Shown here: one piece after another, positions 54,317-64,000 of the stretch
Layout: each line of letters begins with the position of its first letter
Numbering within the stretch: the first letter of the stretch is position 1
NCBI GenBank assembly: GCA_940337035.1
Contig: CALNHX010003564.1
Location: 62,001-126,000, forward strand
Reading direction: 5' to 3'
Source: Agriotes lineatus
Lineage: Eukaryota; Arthropoda; Insecta; Coleoptera; Elateridae
Length of the DNA: 64,000 bases
The notes under the pieces: model-generated
What the model was told of the DNA's origin: nothing
Database searches by the model: none
The model's input: only the letters and a program-made list of their open reading frames with translations
Program-made: the position numbers and the translations under genes

Positions 54317-55154
54317 TAGGGTTTCCAAGTCCCGGGACCAAAAGTGTTTTCGGGACTTACGAGCTAAATTTCAAGTCCCGGTACTAGTCCCGAAGATCCC
54401 GAAAATGGTCCCTAAAGGGAAATAGTGTTCAGGCGAAATTTCCGAATGCAATTTCCAAAGAAAAACTAGTGTTTTAAGTTAAATAAAGTATTTCTGTGCT
54501 GATAATTTGCGTTGGGGCTCGTCTACAAATTCATTGCTTTCTTCTGGTACTAAAAATGTATGTCGCTCTTCATCTTTTGCTTTTGTTTGAACTGCAAAGT
54601 GCTTGTGTAATGCTTTCGTAAAGCTGCCTCTGATTATGATAATTTTGTAGGAACCAACTTTACATTTCGCCAATTGTTTCATCTTCAATATATAAAATTG
54701 TTGCCATATTGACTTCAAATCGTTAATTTTTTTTAATGTAGAATGAAGGTAGGTTGCGAATCGGAATTCATTCTAATTAACGCTTTAGCAGACAAATAAC
54801 GACCACACTTAAAACCCAAAAATATAAATTATTCAGCTTCTTAGCACATATCTAAATCCAACAAAAAAAAACAGACAAATACATAAATTGAAGAATATAT
54901 GCAAATGTGGCTGAAACAACACACAGATTTAATTCTAACCTACCGAAAATAATACCTCTCCTGATTACGCAAAACGCAAATAATGCAGAATGTGCAAGAG
55001 CATGAGTAATACGCCAGACGCCGGTGAATACCCGTCCTAATTCTCTGATATCGAGTATACGCACGCATGTTGACCTGGTCCCGGGACTTCGTCTGTTTTG
55101 GCTGTGGTCCCGGGACTTGGTTTTTGTGGTAAAATCCCGGGACTGGAAACCCTA
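54317..55154. mobile_element. hAT derivative with BED-finger remnant inside the pogo-like element
   Basis: Flanks AATTTGAC (54309-54316) and AATGTGAC (55155-55162) match at 7 of 8 positions. Ends TAGGGTTTCCAAGTCCCGGG and TCCCGGGACTGGAAACCCTA are inverted repeats with one indel. Near both ends GTCCCGGGAC-type palindromes repeat (54341, 54387, 55079, 55107). It carries only a piece of transposase (54479-54718). Confidence 0.88.
54479..54718 (-). pseudogene. hAT transposase N-terminal BED zinc finger, worn
   Basis: 79 codons: SIWQQFYILKMKQLAKCKVG, SYKIIIIRGSFTKALHKHF, then an acidic tail. The pattern W-x-F-x(5)-...-A-K-C-x2-[C]-...-L-x-x-H is the BED finger of hAT transposases; here the second Cys is Gly. 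It is in the position expected for a hAT N-terminus, and the rest was lost from the element. Confidence 0.75.
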
Positions 55155-55225
55155 AATGTGACCAATCTCTAAACTATCGAGGTGGTCCGTCTACCCCGGT
55201 GATCCATCTAACCTGGATTTCCCTA

Positions 55226-57160
55226 CAGTCGCAATAATGCGATAACACCATAGTTTCATAGAGTTGTTTTGATTTGTTTACGTAAGCAATGTCTGTTTTG
55301 AAAGATTATTTTTAAATTAAGATTGTTTTTTTCAAAGTATTAGATATGCGTTCTTTAAATCTAAAATTTTGGTAGATACAGAGCTCCAGATCTTTTACAT
55401 TTTCTTTAATTTCTAATTCTGTATTTCGAATTTTGATTAAAACTTTATCTCGACAATTATCCCGAAGTTTTGTACGTCCAAAAAGAATAACAAAGCATTT
55501 ATTAGTATTTATGTTTAAACCATGATTCTCAGAGTAGTGAACAAGACTGTTGAGATCAGCGTTAATGGCTGTTATTGCGTTATTGACGTTATGCGGTTCA
55601 AAGTTGTATAGTAACTGTGTGTGGTCGTTATACAGATGATAATTGCAACAGCTCAGCGAACTATTTTATATTAAAGGTGTATAAAATATACAAAAGAGGG
55701 CCCAAAATCGACCCCTGCGGTACACCAAGTGTAACAGGCAAAGAATTCGATACATAATTTTTCAGGATAATTTTCTGGGTTCTATTTGAGAGATAGCTTT
55801 GAACAAAGTTAATTGCTGAAATACCGAAACCTATGTAATATAAAATAAATATATAAAAATATCATGACGTATAGTGTCAAAAACCTTGAAATAATCAAGC
55901 AAAATAACTAGGGATAATTTATTATCATCAGTGGCGGTAAAAATATCATCTATTATATTTAATAACACAGTCGCACAGCTATGTCCGGGCTTAAACCCAG
56001 ATTGGGTTTCTGGCAAAATAGAATATTGTTCCACATACTGACGTATTTGCAAGCCCATAGTTTTTTCAAGAATTTTTGACATGCAAGGCAGTATACTTAA
56101 TGGCCTGAGATCTTTGTAGTCAGTGGGTGATGTAGTTTTTGGCAGAGGAATAATATGAGAAGTTTTCCAATCTTTGAGAAGAACAGATTGTTGAATGCTA
56201 GCATTAATTATACCAGTTATAAATGGAATTATGTAAGGAGCATTTGAGCATTTTTATGCTTAGCTCATCTGATTCTACAGCGTTTGTTTTTATAACTTAA
56301 ATAATTTTCATAATCTCACTATGAGGGAGTGAAAGAGAATTTAGACAATATTTCCTTAAATAAATTATTTCTGTAAAAATGTATAAGATTATTATTATCG
56401 ACAATAGTTGGTGACTTAACTGAATCTATAAAGGCCTGATTTAGTTTGTTCAAATCGGAGAGATTTTCAGGAATACTAGCAGTTTTCGATTTCAAATACA
56501 TATTTTCTTTATTTAACGCTTTCCATACAAATTTGGTTCCGTGTTTATTGATTTGGAAATTAATATAAGCACGTTTTTCTTGTTTAATAGCAGAATTTGT
56601 GTAATTTCTGGGACACTTATAATGTTTCCAATGTCCAGAATTTGTAGTTCTTTCAAATTTTTATAATGCTTTATTTCTAAGAGCAATCATTAATTTAATA
56701 TTGTCAGTTATTCATGGAGCTATTGATTTGGAAATTCTAACAGTTTTGATCATAGTATGTTGGTGTTCAAAAATTTAACTTTTTCATTTACATTATTTAA
56801 ATCAAAGATAGTATTTAGCGGTAACGACTGGAGGTCAGTATAAAATGTATTATAATCGAAATAACTGTAATCTCTGTATACGTATATAAAAACGGTTTAA
56901 TAGATTGTTCTAAAACTATAGGGTATTCACAATAAATAAACACATGATCTGATAAACCATGCAAATGTTTTACACCTGAATTTGTTATAGTTGTCTCTAT
57001 TTACTAAAATTAAATCAATCAGTGTAATACTATAGCAACTTGACAGTAGCAGAATTAGTAGTATTTAACATATCCATGTTAAAATTTCCTACACATATAA
57101 TTTCATTTGATATGGGTGTTACTAATGATATTGAGTCTTCCAGGCAATCAATAAATTCTA
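55226..57160 (-). pseudogene. Nested LINE: ORF2, end of endonuclease, linker and reverse transcriptase
   Basis: From 57160 leftward: IEFIDCLEDSISLVTPISNE, IICVGNFNMDML (GDFN box with Asp to Asn), linker (TASIPENLSDLNKLNQAFID, 56501-56319), then reverse transcriptase: ILEKTMGLQIRQYVEQYSIL, PETQSGFKPGHSCATVLLNI, SLVILLDYFKVFDTIRHD (56082-55831). GVPQGSILGPL can be read at about 55730-55700. The YxDD box has become YNDH near 55640. It ends VLSHYCD at the pogo-like insert. Many stops and shifts. Confidence 0.88.
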
Positions 57161-57162
57161 TA

Positions 57163-58642
57163 CAGTGTGTCCAAGATAAGGAGGGCCAGTATGGGGATCT
57201 CGATAATTGTAAGAGATACAAATTTGGTTAAATGGGAAGATAGTTGCGCAATTAAAGGACTAACAAAATGACGCCTAGAAATCCTTGATATGATTTTTCG
57301 TTTTCGAATTATCTCAAAAAAACCGATTTTTTGGATTTTATATTTTATTTTTTTCTGGCTTTATTATTAAAGTTAGAGCGAAACTGATTAAACTTTTAGT
57401 GGACTTAATGATTATGTTATAAAAAAAATTTATCCGACGTTTCGTCTTCTACAAACCATCATCAACTTAATTTTTTTAAATACGGTCCTTTTTATTTTGA
57501 ATTCAACAATGTACCACATATTATGGTTTAACTACGTTTTGAGTCTTTTTTTATCATCACCAGAAAATTTTTAAGATACGGACTTGCATTTTTCATAATT
57601 TTGTAAAAATGAGTTCATTCAGTAAGTTAGGCGTTTTTAGATGCCGTTAAAATATTGAAATGCACATCATAATGTCATAATTCTGATACATTAATTTAAT
57701 AACCAACCAATAACTAATAACAATAAACGACGAATAAATGAACAAAAGATAGACAGAAAGAAGAACAAAACGAGTATTGAAACAGTGTAATAGGTATTCA
57801 AAGTTTTGAAACTTCGAAACAGAAGAAGAGCTTAGAAGATTGGTTCTTGACGCCTTTCAAAGTATAACACCAGTATTGCTGAATAATGTTTTAGATTCTA
57901 CAGTTAGGAGATGTTATTTATGCTTAGAGAATGATGGCAACTTTTTTGAATACCTTCTGTAAATTTAATCCCATTAAATTGTTTCGATGTTAGTTTTGTT
58001 ATTCTTTCTGTCTATCTTTTGTTCATTTCTTTGTTGTTTATTGTTAATAGTTATTGGTTGTTTATTAAATTGATGTATCAGAATTGTTGACATTATGATG
58101 TGCATTTCAATATTTTAACGGTATCTAAAAACGCATAACTTACTGTATGAACTTATTTTTACAAAATTATGAGAAATCAGGTCCGTATCCTAAAAATTTT
58201 CTGATTATGATCAAAAAAAGCTCGAAACGTAATTAAACCATAATATGTAGTACATTGTTGAATTCAGAATAAAAATGGCTTCACAAATTTGGCATAAAAA
58301 AACCCGGACCGTAGTTAAAAAAATTAAGTTGATGATGGTTTCTCGAAGACGAAACGTCGGATAAAAAATTTCATAACGTAATCATTAAGTCCACTAAAAG
58401 TTGCTATAAAGAAGTTTAATAAGTTTCGCTCTAACTTTAATAATAACCCCAGAAAAAATAAAATAGAAAATTTAAAAATTCGGTTTTTTTAGATAATTCA
58501 AGTACGAAAAATTATATCAAGGATTTCTAGGCGTCATTTTGTTAGTCCTTTAATTGCGCAACTTTCTTCCTATTTAACCAAATTTGTATCTCTTACAATT
58601 ACCGAGATCCCCATACTGGCCCTTCTTATCTTGGATACACTG
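57163..58642. mobile_element. 1.48-kb foldback of the Tc1/mariner superfamily, TA target duplication
   Basis: Two arms of about 610-650 bp (57163-57771 and 57990-58642) are reverse complements of each other with scattered differences. Ends CAGTGTGTCCAAGATAAGG and CTTATCTTGGATACACTG; TA on both sides (57161-57162, 58643-58644). The 219-bp spacer still holds the last 48 codons of a transposase (57816-57962). Excision of the element with one TA restores the LINE frame (HAYSYIEFIDC). Such long inverted repeats are rare for mariner-like elements. Confidence 0.92.
57816..57962 (+). pseudogene. Transposase C-terminus in the spacer of the foldback
   Basis: 48 codons and a stop: EELRRLVLDAFQSITPVLLN, NVLDSTVRRCYLCLENDGNF, FEYLL. 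AFQxITPxxLxNVxxSxxRRxxLCxExNGxxFExLL is the standard end of DUF4817-type mariner transposases. No lesions. It shows from which family the foldback came: an autonomous element whose ends were extended by inverted duplication. Confidence 0.85.
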
Positions 58643-59015
58643 TATATGAATATGCATGTCTTCGATAAAGTGTCCCAAATACCATAACTGTATGGTTAAG
58701 AGATAATTTAATCCAGAGTTGTTCAGCACATGCAGAACTGCTCGAGACAGATACAATAAAAAAATTTAAGTTATTTTTAATATAAATACATACCCTACCC
58801 CCATATGGTGGTAACCCTGCCCTTCCGAATAACAACGAAACCTGGATTATTTATTAGATCATTTGAATCATTTGACAATAACCACGTTTCAGTAATTCCA
58901 ATAACGTCACAGCCAGATAACACCAGCGTCGCCTTGATTTCTGTAAAATTATGTTTTAACGATTGTGCATTTAAATGTGCAGCTTTCAGAAACTTAACCA
59001 CTAATTATACACAAC
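58643..59015 (-). pseudogene. Nested LINE: ORF2 start and endonuclease N-terminus
   Basis: From 59001: MVKFLKAAHLNAQSLKHNFT, SGCDVIGITETWLLSNDSND, GFVVIRKGR, then after one frame change GLPPYGGRVCIYIKNNLNFF, EQLWIKLSL, MVFGTLYRRHAYSY. LNAQSL, TETWL and the GG(G/R)V(C/G)IYIKNxL box belong to Jockey/CR1-type endonucleases. Interrupted at 58642 by the foldback. Confidence 0.88.
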
Positions 59016-59281
59016 AACCTTTTGAAAGACGTAAATATTTTACATAATCTAATTTGATTTAGACTAGACTTATAGTTAAGCATTCACCATTACTCAGAAA
59101 TAATCTTAAGTAGAAATAAACCCAAAATAAATTCAAGAACACCTTGAATAAACAAACATTCACACAAACATTTATCGAGTTGATATCTATTTTCCAAATA
59201 AAGAAGCTCAGTTACCTTCGTAGTTTTTATAGTGACTTTTGTTGAAAATTTTTGAAAAGTAATCAGTAATTCTGCATAATA

Positions 59282-60089
59282 TACCGGGTGCTGACTTGCG
59301 CGATGCACCATAGGAATCTGCATAGTAAATTTTTTTGTAGAGAAAAAAATTCTGCATCCGTTCATACTGTTGGTAACAATTTTTCATTTTCCGGAACCGA
59401 AAGAATGCAAAAAATCAAACTAGAATTTTTGCAAAAATCAGTGATACCATGGAATTATTGAAACAAGCCAATGCCAACGCAAGTGCTCCAGTCACTGTCG
59501 TCAAAACATTGAATGTATTGTCGTTTTTCTCATTTGGTGTAATTTCTGAACCTCATTATTGCACCTACGATTATTTAATGACGTGCCTGTAGCTTTAAAC
59601 TTAAATGTATCAGTCTATTAATGGTTGTACTGTTTGGAATTTGCCCATGCAGATATTTTACAATAAACAAGGAGCTTACTTGACGAACGTCTACCATAAA
59701 ACCATTTTTATTATGGACAAGGTCCAGGTAACTACCTTAGAGACATTAAGCAGAACATAATTAATAATGAATTATTATAAACGTCAAACATCAATGACAA
59801 ACAAACAAACAACACATATTGTCGCTTCGCACGCACTTGCGATGGCATTGGCTTGTTTCAATAATTCTATGGCATCACTGATTTTTGTAAAAATGCTGGT
59901 TTGATTTTTACATTCCTTCGGTTCCGGAAAATAAAAGTGTTACCAACAGTATGAATGGATGCAGTATTTTTTTCTCTACAAAAATATATTTATAATTTAG
60001 CTCGTAAATAATTAGGTGAGCAAATAATTGAATATAAAGAATTTACTATGCAAATCCCTATGGTGCGTCGCTCAAATCAGCACCCAGTA
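59282..60089. mobile_element. 0.8-kb foldback with TA target duplication
   Basis: TA on each side (59280-59281, 60090-60091). Arms of about 200-260 bp pair: TACCGGGTGCTGACTTG with the complement of AAATCAGCACCCAGTA, then GATGCACCATAGGAATCTGC, GAATTTTTGCAAAAATCAGTG and CAAGCCAATGCC with their partners at 59829-60075. The spacer (about 59490-59825) shows no transposase. It lies between ORF1 and ORF2 of the nested LINE. Confidence 0.85.
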
Positions 60090-60364
60090 TACTCGAAATA
60101 TGTCGCTAACATAAAGAAATTTGATGCAATAATTTTATTAAATATTTTTATCTTAAATTCGTACGACACATACTTTAATTCACTATCGCTAACATTAATG
60201 CAAATCCTTGAAATTAGCGGTAGAGTTTATTATGTATACACAACTACTCTTCGTTTTCCTCATCAAGATTTTACCTCCTCTTATAGAAATTTGATGTTTG
60301 TTTTTTTATAATCACTTCAATCATTTCGCAACTAATTTTTTATTTTCCGCTGATAAAGACTCAT

Positions 60365-60960
60365 TTATATATATCGGCTTTTCGGCAACATTTGAGTTGC
60401 TGAGATCTTAATCTTTAGTGGAAAAGTTCCGTTTAACACTTCTTCTTTATCAATTCGGCTGACAAACTTCAAAATAATACTCCTGGGTTGATTTGGTTGT
60501 TTTTCAATTGGTTTGAACTTGTGGCAAGTGTCAATAATTTTTTTTATATTGTAATTTAAGGCTCTACCGATGTTGCTTGTGTTGAGTACATTTTCATCTC
60601 TTGGTTCTGGCACCCCGTGTATTTCTACAGTATCCATTCTACTGTACTGCTCCATCTGATTCTTCCTCGCTTTTAATTCACCAGCTTCTTTTTAAGATTT
60701 ATATTTTCACTAGTTAGATTTTCCATTTGAGTTAAGCATTTTTCTATTTTATCATCATGTTCTTCTATTAACTCAGTTAAGTCTCCAATTTGATCATTAT
60801 GAAACATGATAGTTTTTTGGAACCCATCGATTTTTTCTTCAAGATACTTGTTTTCTTTTTTAACTACACCTTTCATTGCTATAGTGATTGCTTTAATTGT
60901 TACAGGATTGATATCAGTTTCTGCAGTATTGAAATTATGGGCCGACTTGGGTTTATTTTT
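60365..60960 (-). pseudogene. Nested LINE: ORF1 (coiled coil plus RNA-binding domain)
   Basis: From about 60960: NTAETDINPVTIKAITIAMK, then a coiled coil (ENKYLEEKIDGFQKTIMFHN, LIEEHDDKIEKCLTQMENLT, INLKKKL) and, after a frame change near 60660, MEQYSRMDTVEIHGVPEPRD, ALNYNIKKIIDTCHKF, NQPRSIILKFVSRIDKEEVL. The EQYSRxxxxxIxGVPE start of the RRM-like domain is conserved in LINE ORF1 proteins. The C-terminal part is worn away toward 60095. Orientation and position make it ORF1 of the LINE whose ORF2 starts at 59001. Confidence 0.85.
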
Positions 60961-61269
60961 ACAAGTAGCCTACCGCATCGCCAAACAACCTTGGCTTCGA
61001 CACTACACTACATTCTTAACTTAATCTAACAAAAACTAAAATAATGTCATTTAGCATAACACATTCATCTTCAAATTAATTTTCTGTTAATATCGATAGT
61101 AACATGGCATAAACACATTGAATCTTTTTGCACTAGACTTACTACTGCTTGTTATGCAATTAAAGCATTGTTTTACGAAGTCGGGTAAAAGATTGCTCAA
61201 CAAGCATACTTTGCTTTATTTGAATCAGTACTTAGCTAGAGTATATCTTTTTAGGGTGTCGCTGATTTA

Positions 61270-61407
61270 GGGTCGGTTCTACAAACTAAGGATAGAGTTA
61301 TCCAGGGAACAAACACCCTAGAAACGATTGTTGTAACAAAGGAAACTATGACAATTATTCCTCGGATAGCTTATTCTAGGTTTATACGTGCATTGTAGAA
61401 TCGGCCC
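61270..61407. mobile_element. 138-bp MITE with TTA target duplication (Harbinger-like)
   Basis: TTA at 61267-61269 and 61408-61410. Ends GGGTCGGTTCTACAA and TTGTAGAATCGGCCC are inverted repeats with two mismatches. A related lone end lies at 16274-16297 (complement GGGCCGGTTTTACAATGC). Confidence 0.85.
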
Positions 61408-61426
61408 TTAATGATATTAAACACAT

Positions 61427-61893
61427 TATTTAAAATTCAAAAAAGAGCTTTTCAAATATAGTAAAATCTTTACTATTACAAATTTATGTATACTCGAAAC
61501 AGCATCACTTGTATTGAAAAAGCTGCCGTCATTCCATAAAAGAAATTATATTCACAAACACGACACTAGAAATTCTCAAAATTTAGAAGTAAATAAACCT
61601 ACTAATAAACTTTTAAAAAAATCTTTTATGTATACTGGATTATCTATTTATAATAAATTACCTGCAAGTATAAAAAGTTTACAGACTCTTAATAAGCAAT
61701 TTAAAATAAAATTGAAACTCCTTCTTCAAGATTATGTATTCGACAATTTAGATGAATTTTTTCAAATATCGTTTTAAAATTGTTTTTATTGTGCATGTAA
61801 AAATTGTATTTGTTTTGTTTTATAATATGTACTTCTAATTCCCAACACAATTTATATTGTTTTTTTGGAAATAAATATATTTGATTTGATTTG
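61427..61893 (+). pseudogene. LINE 3' end: ORF2 C-terminus with TTGAT tail
   Basis: Degraded thumb (LFKIQKRAFQI) leads to an open stretch 61514-61777: KKLPSFHKRNYIHKHDTRNS, KSFMYTGLSIYNKLPASIKS, FKIKLKLLLQDYVFDNLDEF. The LSIYNKLPxxIK box is the ORF2 C-terminus of Jockey/CR1-type LINEs. The 3' end is ATATTTGATTTGATTTGAG (61875-61893), a TTGAT-type microsatellite tail as in CR1-like LINEs. 5'-truncated. Different in sequence from the nested LINE. Confidence 0.88.
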
Positions 61894-62919
61894 AGTTTCA
61901 TGAAAATCAATGTCTGCCGTTCGTGTGTATGTATTGTATATATATTTTTAAATATAATGTAACGTGTATCGTTTAACTTGAAGTGACTAATAAAACATAA
62001 TAGGTTGTTTGGGAACATTTCATTCTATTGTACCTTTCACATCATTACTGATATGAATTTCTGTTTTCTGTAAAATACCTACTTATGTTTAGTTCTAATT
62101 ATAATTTATTACATTGTAATAATGGGGCTTATACATATTTCAAATATAATATTTGCGAAACAGATTACGAATATATTGTATAACAATTACAAAATATCGT
62201 TTTAGATTTGCTTGGTGTTGCAATATAGATTTGTAAAAACATTAATTTGATAAACTTCGCTACCTGTTACCTAGTATATAATAGTATATTACACAACGAG
62301 AGCTGTAGGAAGCATATTACACGCGAGTTGGAAAAGTTACGCACAAGCCGCGTAGCGGCGCGTGTGTCATTCCACGAGCGTGTAATTGCTCTATAGCCCG
62401 AGTTGCGTACTATACTTTTTCTACGGTCACACTCATTTCGTTAAACGAAAAAGAAATATTTTATTAACTGTCAAATCATCTGTCACACCATTTTAAAAAT
62501 TAGGCGGCTGCAGTCACATCCCTACACCGCTTCGTTAGCTAACTGTAACGTAATAAAAAAAATTACGTGTTAGTCATTATCATTACGTAACACTGTTTGT
62601 AACAACGAATTTACTAATCAAGTAAACAGTGCTTAATGAGCAATTTACTAATAAAGGAGTAGAAAAAATGTTTTAAAATTCATTTTTACATTTTATTGCT
62701 TTGTGAAGGTTTTTTTTTTGCACCAACTATGTAGATTGATATAAAATTACCAATAATAAAAAACTGTATAACTTTCTACATGTATAATTGAATTCTGTAT
62801 AACCTAATAAGCGTTTTAAAACTTTATTTTAAATATTTAGTGTTATTGTATTTTGTAGTAACAACCATGCGTTTTGTTAAACTATTCAAAATTTTTAAAT
62901 AAAGTGCAATTTTCTTTTT
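61894..62919. other. Unassigned stretch before the last LINE
   Basis: AT-rich. Contains an imperfect palindrome at 62290-62425. The part after about 62440 may be the 5' UTR of the LINE that follows. The 105-codon minus-strand stretch at 61701-62018 overlaps the LINE 3' end and is not supported. Confidence 0.35.
62290..62425. repeat. Imperfect palindrome around GCCGCGTAGCGGC
   Basis: ATTACACGCGAGTTGGAA (62310) and TTCCACGAGCGTGTAAT (62371) are near complements around a centre with GCCGCGTAGCGGC. Compact, GC-richer than the surroundings, followed by CTATAGCCCGAGTTGCG. Probably a small non-autonomous element; the ends are not certain. Confidence 0.5.
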
Positions 62920-64000
62920 GTGTATCTATCGATATATTATCAGAATGTAAGATGGCTCAGAACAAAAACTACGGACATCTTTTTAAACTCTTTATCTTGT
63001 AGCCACGATGTCATTTGTTTAACCGAACATAATCTCACTGACTCAATTTTAAGCAGTGAAATTTTGAACGCCGGTTATGAGGTTTATCGTAGAGACCGAT
63101 GTGACACTGATGTCTATAGAATTGAGGGTGGCGGTGTGTTGATTGGATTTAAAAGATCAATTAAGTGTTCGCTAAAACATGAATGATGCAGCAAGATTGA
63201 AGATATTTGGATCATGTGTAATGCGATTACAAAAAATAACCTCATACTGTATATATGTTGTGTTTACATACCGCCCGGGCCAAATTTTAGAACCACTTTA
63301 AATTATTTTTTTGCAAAATTATCTAACATCATGTCTTCTTTAAAAAATAACGAAACAATTTTAATTTGTGGCGATTTTAATCTGCCTAACATTAATTGGG
63401 TTAAAAACAGTGACAATCATAGCATCCAACCGTCAGTTACTTATGATTGTATTTTAAATGTATTTATAGATTCACTTTCTGAAAACAATTTATTTCAATT
63501 TAATAGCATAAAAAATACAAATTCTCGAATTTTAGATCTTATTCTTTCAAGTTGCGAAAATGTAGAAGTTATGGAGTGTGACCAGCCACTAAGTGTTGTC
63601 GATAGTCACCACCCACCTATTGAAATATATTTCAAATCTGAATTAGTTAAGCAGCTTACCGAGGCCAATCATGTAATTTATAATTTCATGAAAGCCGACT
63701 ATAACTCAATTAATGCTAGGTTATCCTTAATTTATTGGAAAAGAGAAATGGAAATTCTTAATACTGATGATTCCGTAAGCAAACTGTATGAAATTCTTAA
63801 TGCTCTTGTTACCGAATATGTAATGATGATTATGCTATTTGGTTCTCTCTCGAGTTAATTAAGTTAATGAGGGAGAAGTATAAAGCACACCGGAAATACA
63901 AAAAATACAAATCACTATTAGATTACAGGACATTTAGCCAATTAAGAAGAGGTGCGAAAGCTTAAATTAAAGTTTGCTTTAATACTTATATTAACAATAT
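62920..64000 (+). pseudogene. LINE ORF2, endonuclease and linker, runs off the window
   Basis: Reads YYQNVRWLRTKTTDIFLNSL, DVICLTEHNLTDSILSSE, GYEVYRRDRCD, GGGVLIGFKRSIKC, stop at 63184, then ILYICCVYIPPGPNF, ETILICGDFNLPNINW, NTNSRILDLILSS, PLSVVDSHHPPIEIYF. NVR-L, TE, GGGV, YIPP, GDFN and SxHxP are the endonuclease boxes of Jockey-clade LINEs; most catalytic residues are present (the first box reads TEHNL where TETNL is common). After a frame change near 63840 the linker goes on (LIKLMREKYKAHRKYKKYKS, TFSQLRRGAKA) to the window edge. Only two or three lesions, so among the younger LINEs here. Confidence 0.9.

Larger units (their letters stand above)
51132..55223 (-). mobile_element. Pogo-like DNA transposon, 4.1 kb, TA target duplication
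   Basis: TA lies on both sides (51130-51131, 55224-55225). The ends GGGTAAGTCCGGGTTAGG and its counterpart GGGAAATCCAGGTTAGATGG (complement of 55204-55223) are imperfect inverted repeats. Subterminal regions repeat GGTCCA/TCTATCCC phrases. It encodes a pogo/Tigger-type transposase on the - strand (51480-53273). Removing the element and one TA restores the surrounding LINE frame (VLSHYCDCILYRPCLD). It has itself received three insertions (53401-53775, 53904-54124, 54317-55154); without them it would be about 2.6 kb, usual for a pogo. Confidence 0.9.

Noticed and set aside
1..64000. CRISPR array, bacterial operon or prophage
   Set aside because: Repeats are palindromic MITEs and finger-coding units, with no spacer/repeat pattern; gene style, introns and transposon families are those of an animal nuclear genome.

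Overview
The window looks like AT-rich nuclear DNA from an insect with a large, repeat-laden genome. Three lines of evidence point this way: arthropod-type transposons (Gypsy elements, Jockey/CR1-type LINEs, a Penelope-like element, Tc1/mariner and pogo elements, several hAT families, a Mutator-like foldback, PIF/Harbinger-like MITEs and a tRNA-derived SINE); a family of C2H2 poly-zinc-finger genes with conserved first-intron borders; and no sign of operons or bacterial gene density. The order of insects cannot be fixed from the sequence alone.

The only convincing intact host-type genes are three C2H2 zinc-finger genes, all on the + strand: 8678-9934 (12 fingers), 35031-36422 (15 fingers, followed by about six decayed finger units) and 45358-46629 (12 fingers, including a recent two-finger duplication). 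Genes 1 and 3 share an N-terminal leader, a 5' leader exon and intron borders, so they are duplicates. All three carry an IKQE motif ahead of the fingers. A 56-codon open stretch at 13002-13172 on the - strand could be the last exon of another gene.

Layout. 1-3.6 kb: a Gypsy element on the - strand (pol fragment, broken gag, primer-binding site, LTR). 3.6-7.9 kb: a palindromic MITE and a decayed hAT of the ZMYM1-like type. 8.1-10 kb: zinc-finger gene 1. 10.1-11.6 kb: a small decayed LTR element with both LTRs. 11.6-12.8 kb: Penelope-like and mariner fragments. 13-20 kb: mostly unassigned, with a second palindromic MITE, a GC-richer stretch and a 309-bp tandem duplication. 20.4-25.6 kb: minus-strand LINE pieces broken up by a Mutator-like foldback with 9-bp target duplications and other repeats. 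27.4-31.7 kb: three LINE remnants, one holding a SINE and one a Harbinger-like insert. 33.8-34.5 kb: a transposase N-terminus. 35-37 kb: zinc-finger gene 2. 39.7-40.8 kb: a compact hAT with a perfect 8-bp duplication. 42.4-43.8 kb: transposase fragments. 45-46.7 kb: zinc-finger gene 3. 46.8-48.9 kb: a plus-strand LINE broken by MITEs.

The most striking structure is 48.9-61.0 kb: one minus-strand LINE (ORF1 plus ORF2, close to 3 kb of ORF2 once insertions are subtracted) split by four separate DNA-transposon insertions. These are a foldback at 59.3-60.1 kb, a 1.48-kb foldback at 57.2-58.6 kb that still holds a transposase tail, a 4.1-kb pogo-like element at 51.1-55.2 kb, and a hAT-type element at 49.1-50.8 kb. 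The pogo element itself holds two hAT derivatives and a LINE 3' end. The hAT element holds another LINE 3' end. At two of the junctions, removing the insert and one TA copy restores the LINE reading frame exactly, so the order of insertion can be read from the DNA. After 61 kb come a Harbinger-like MITE, a LINE 3' end with a TTGAT-type tail, and the endonuclease region of a last LINE that runs off the window.
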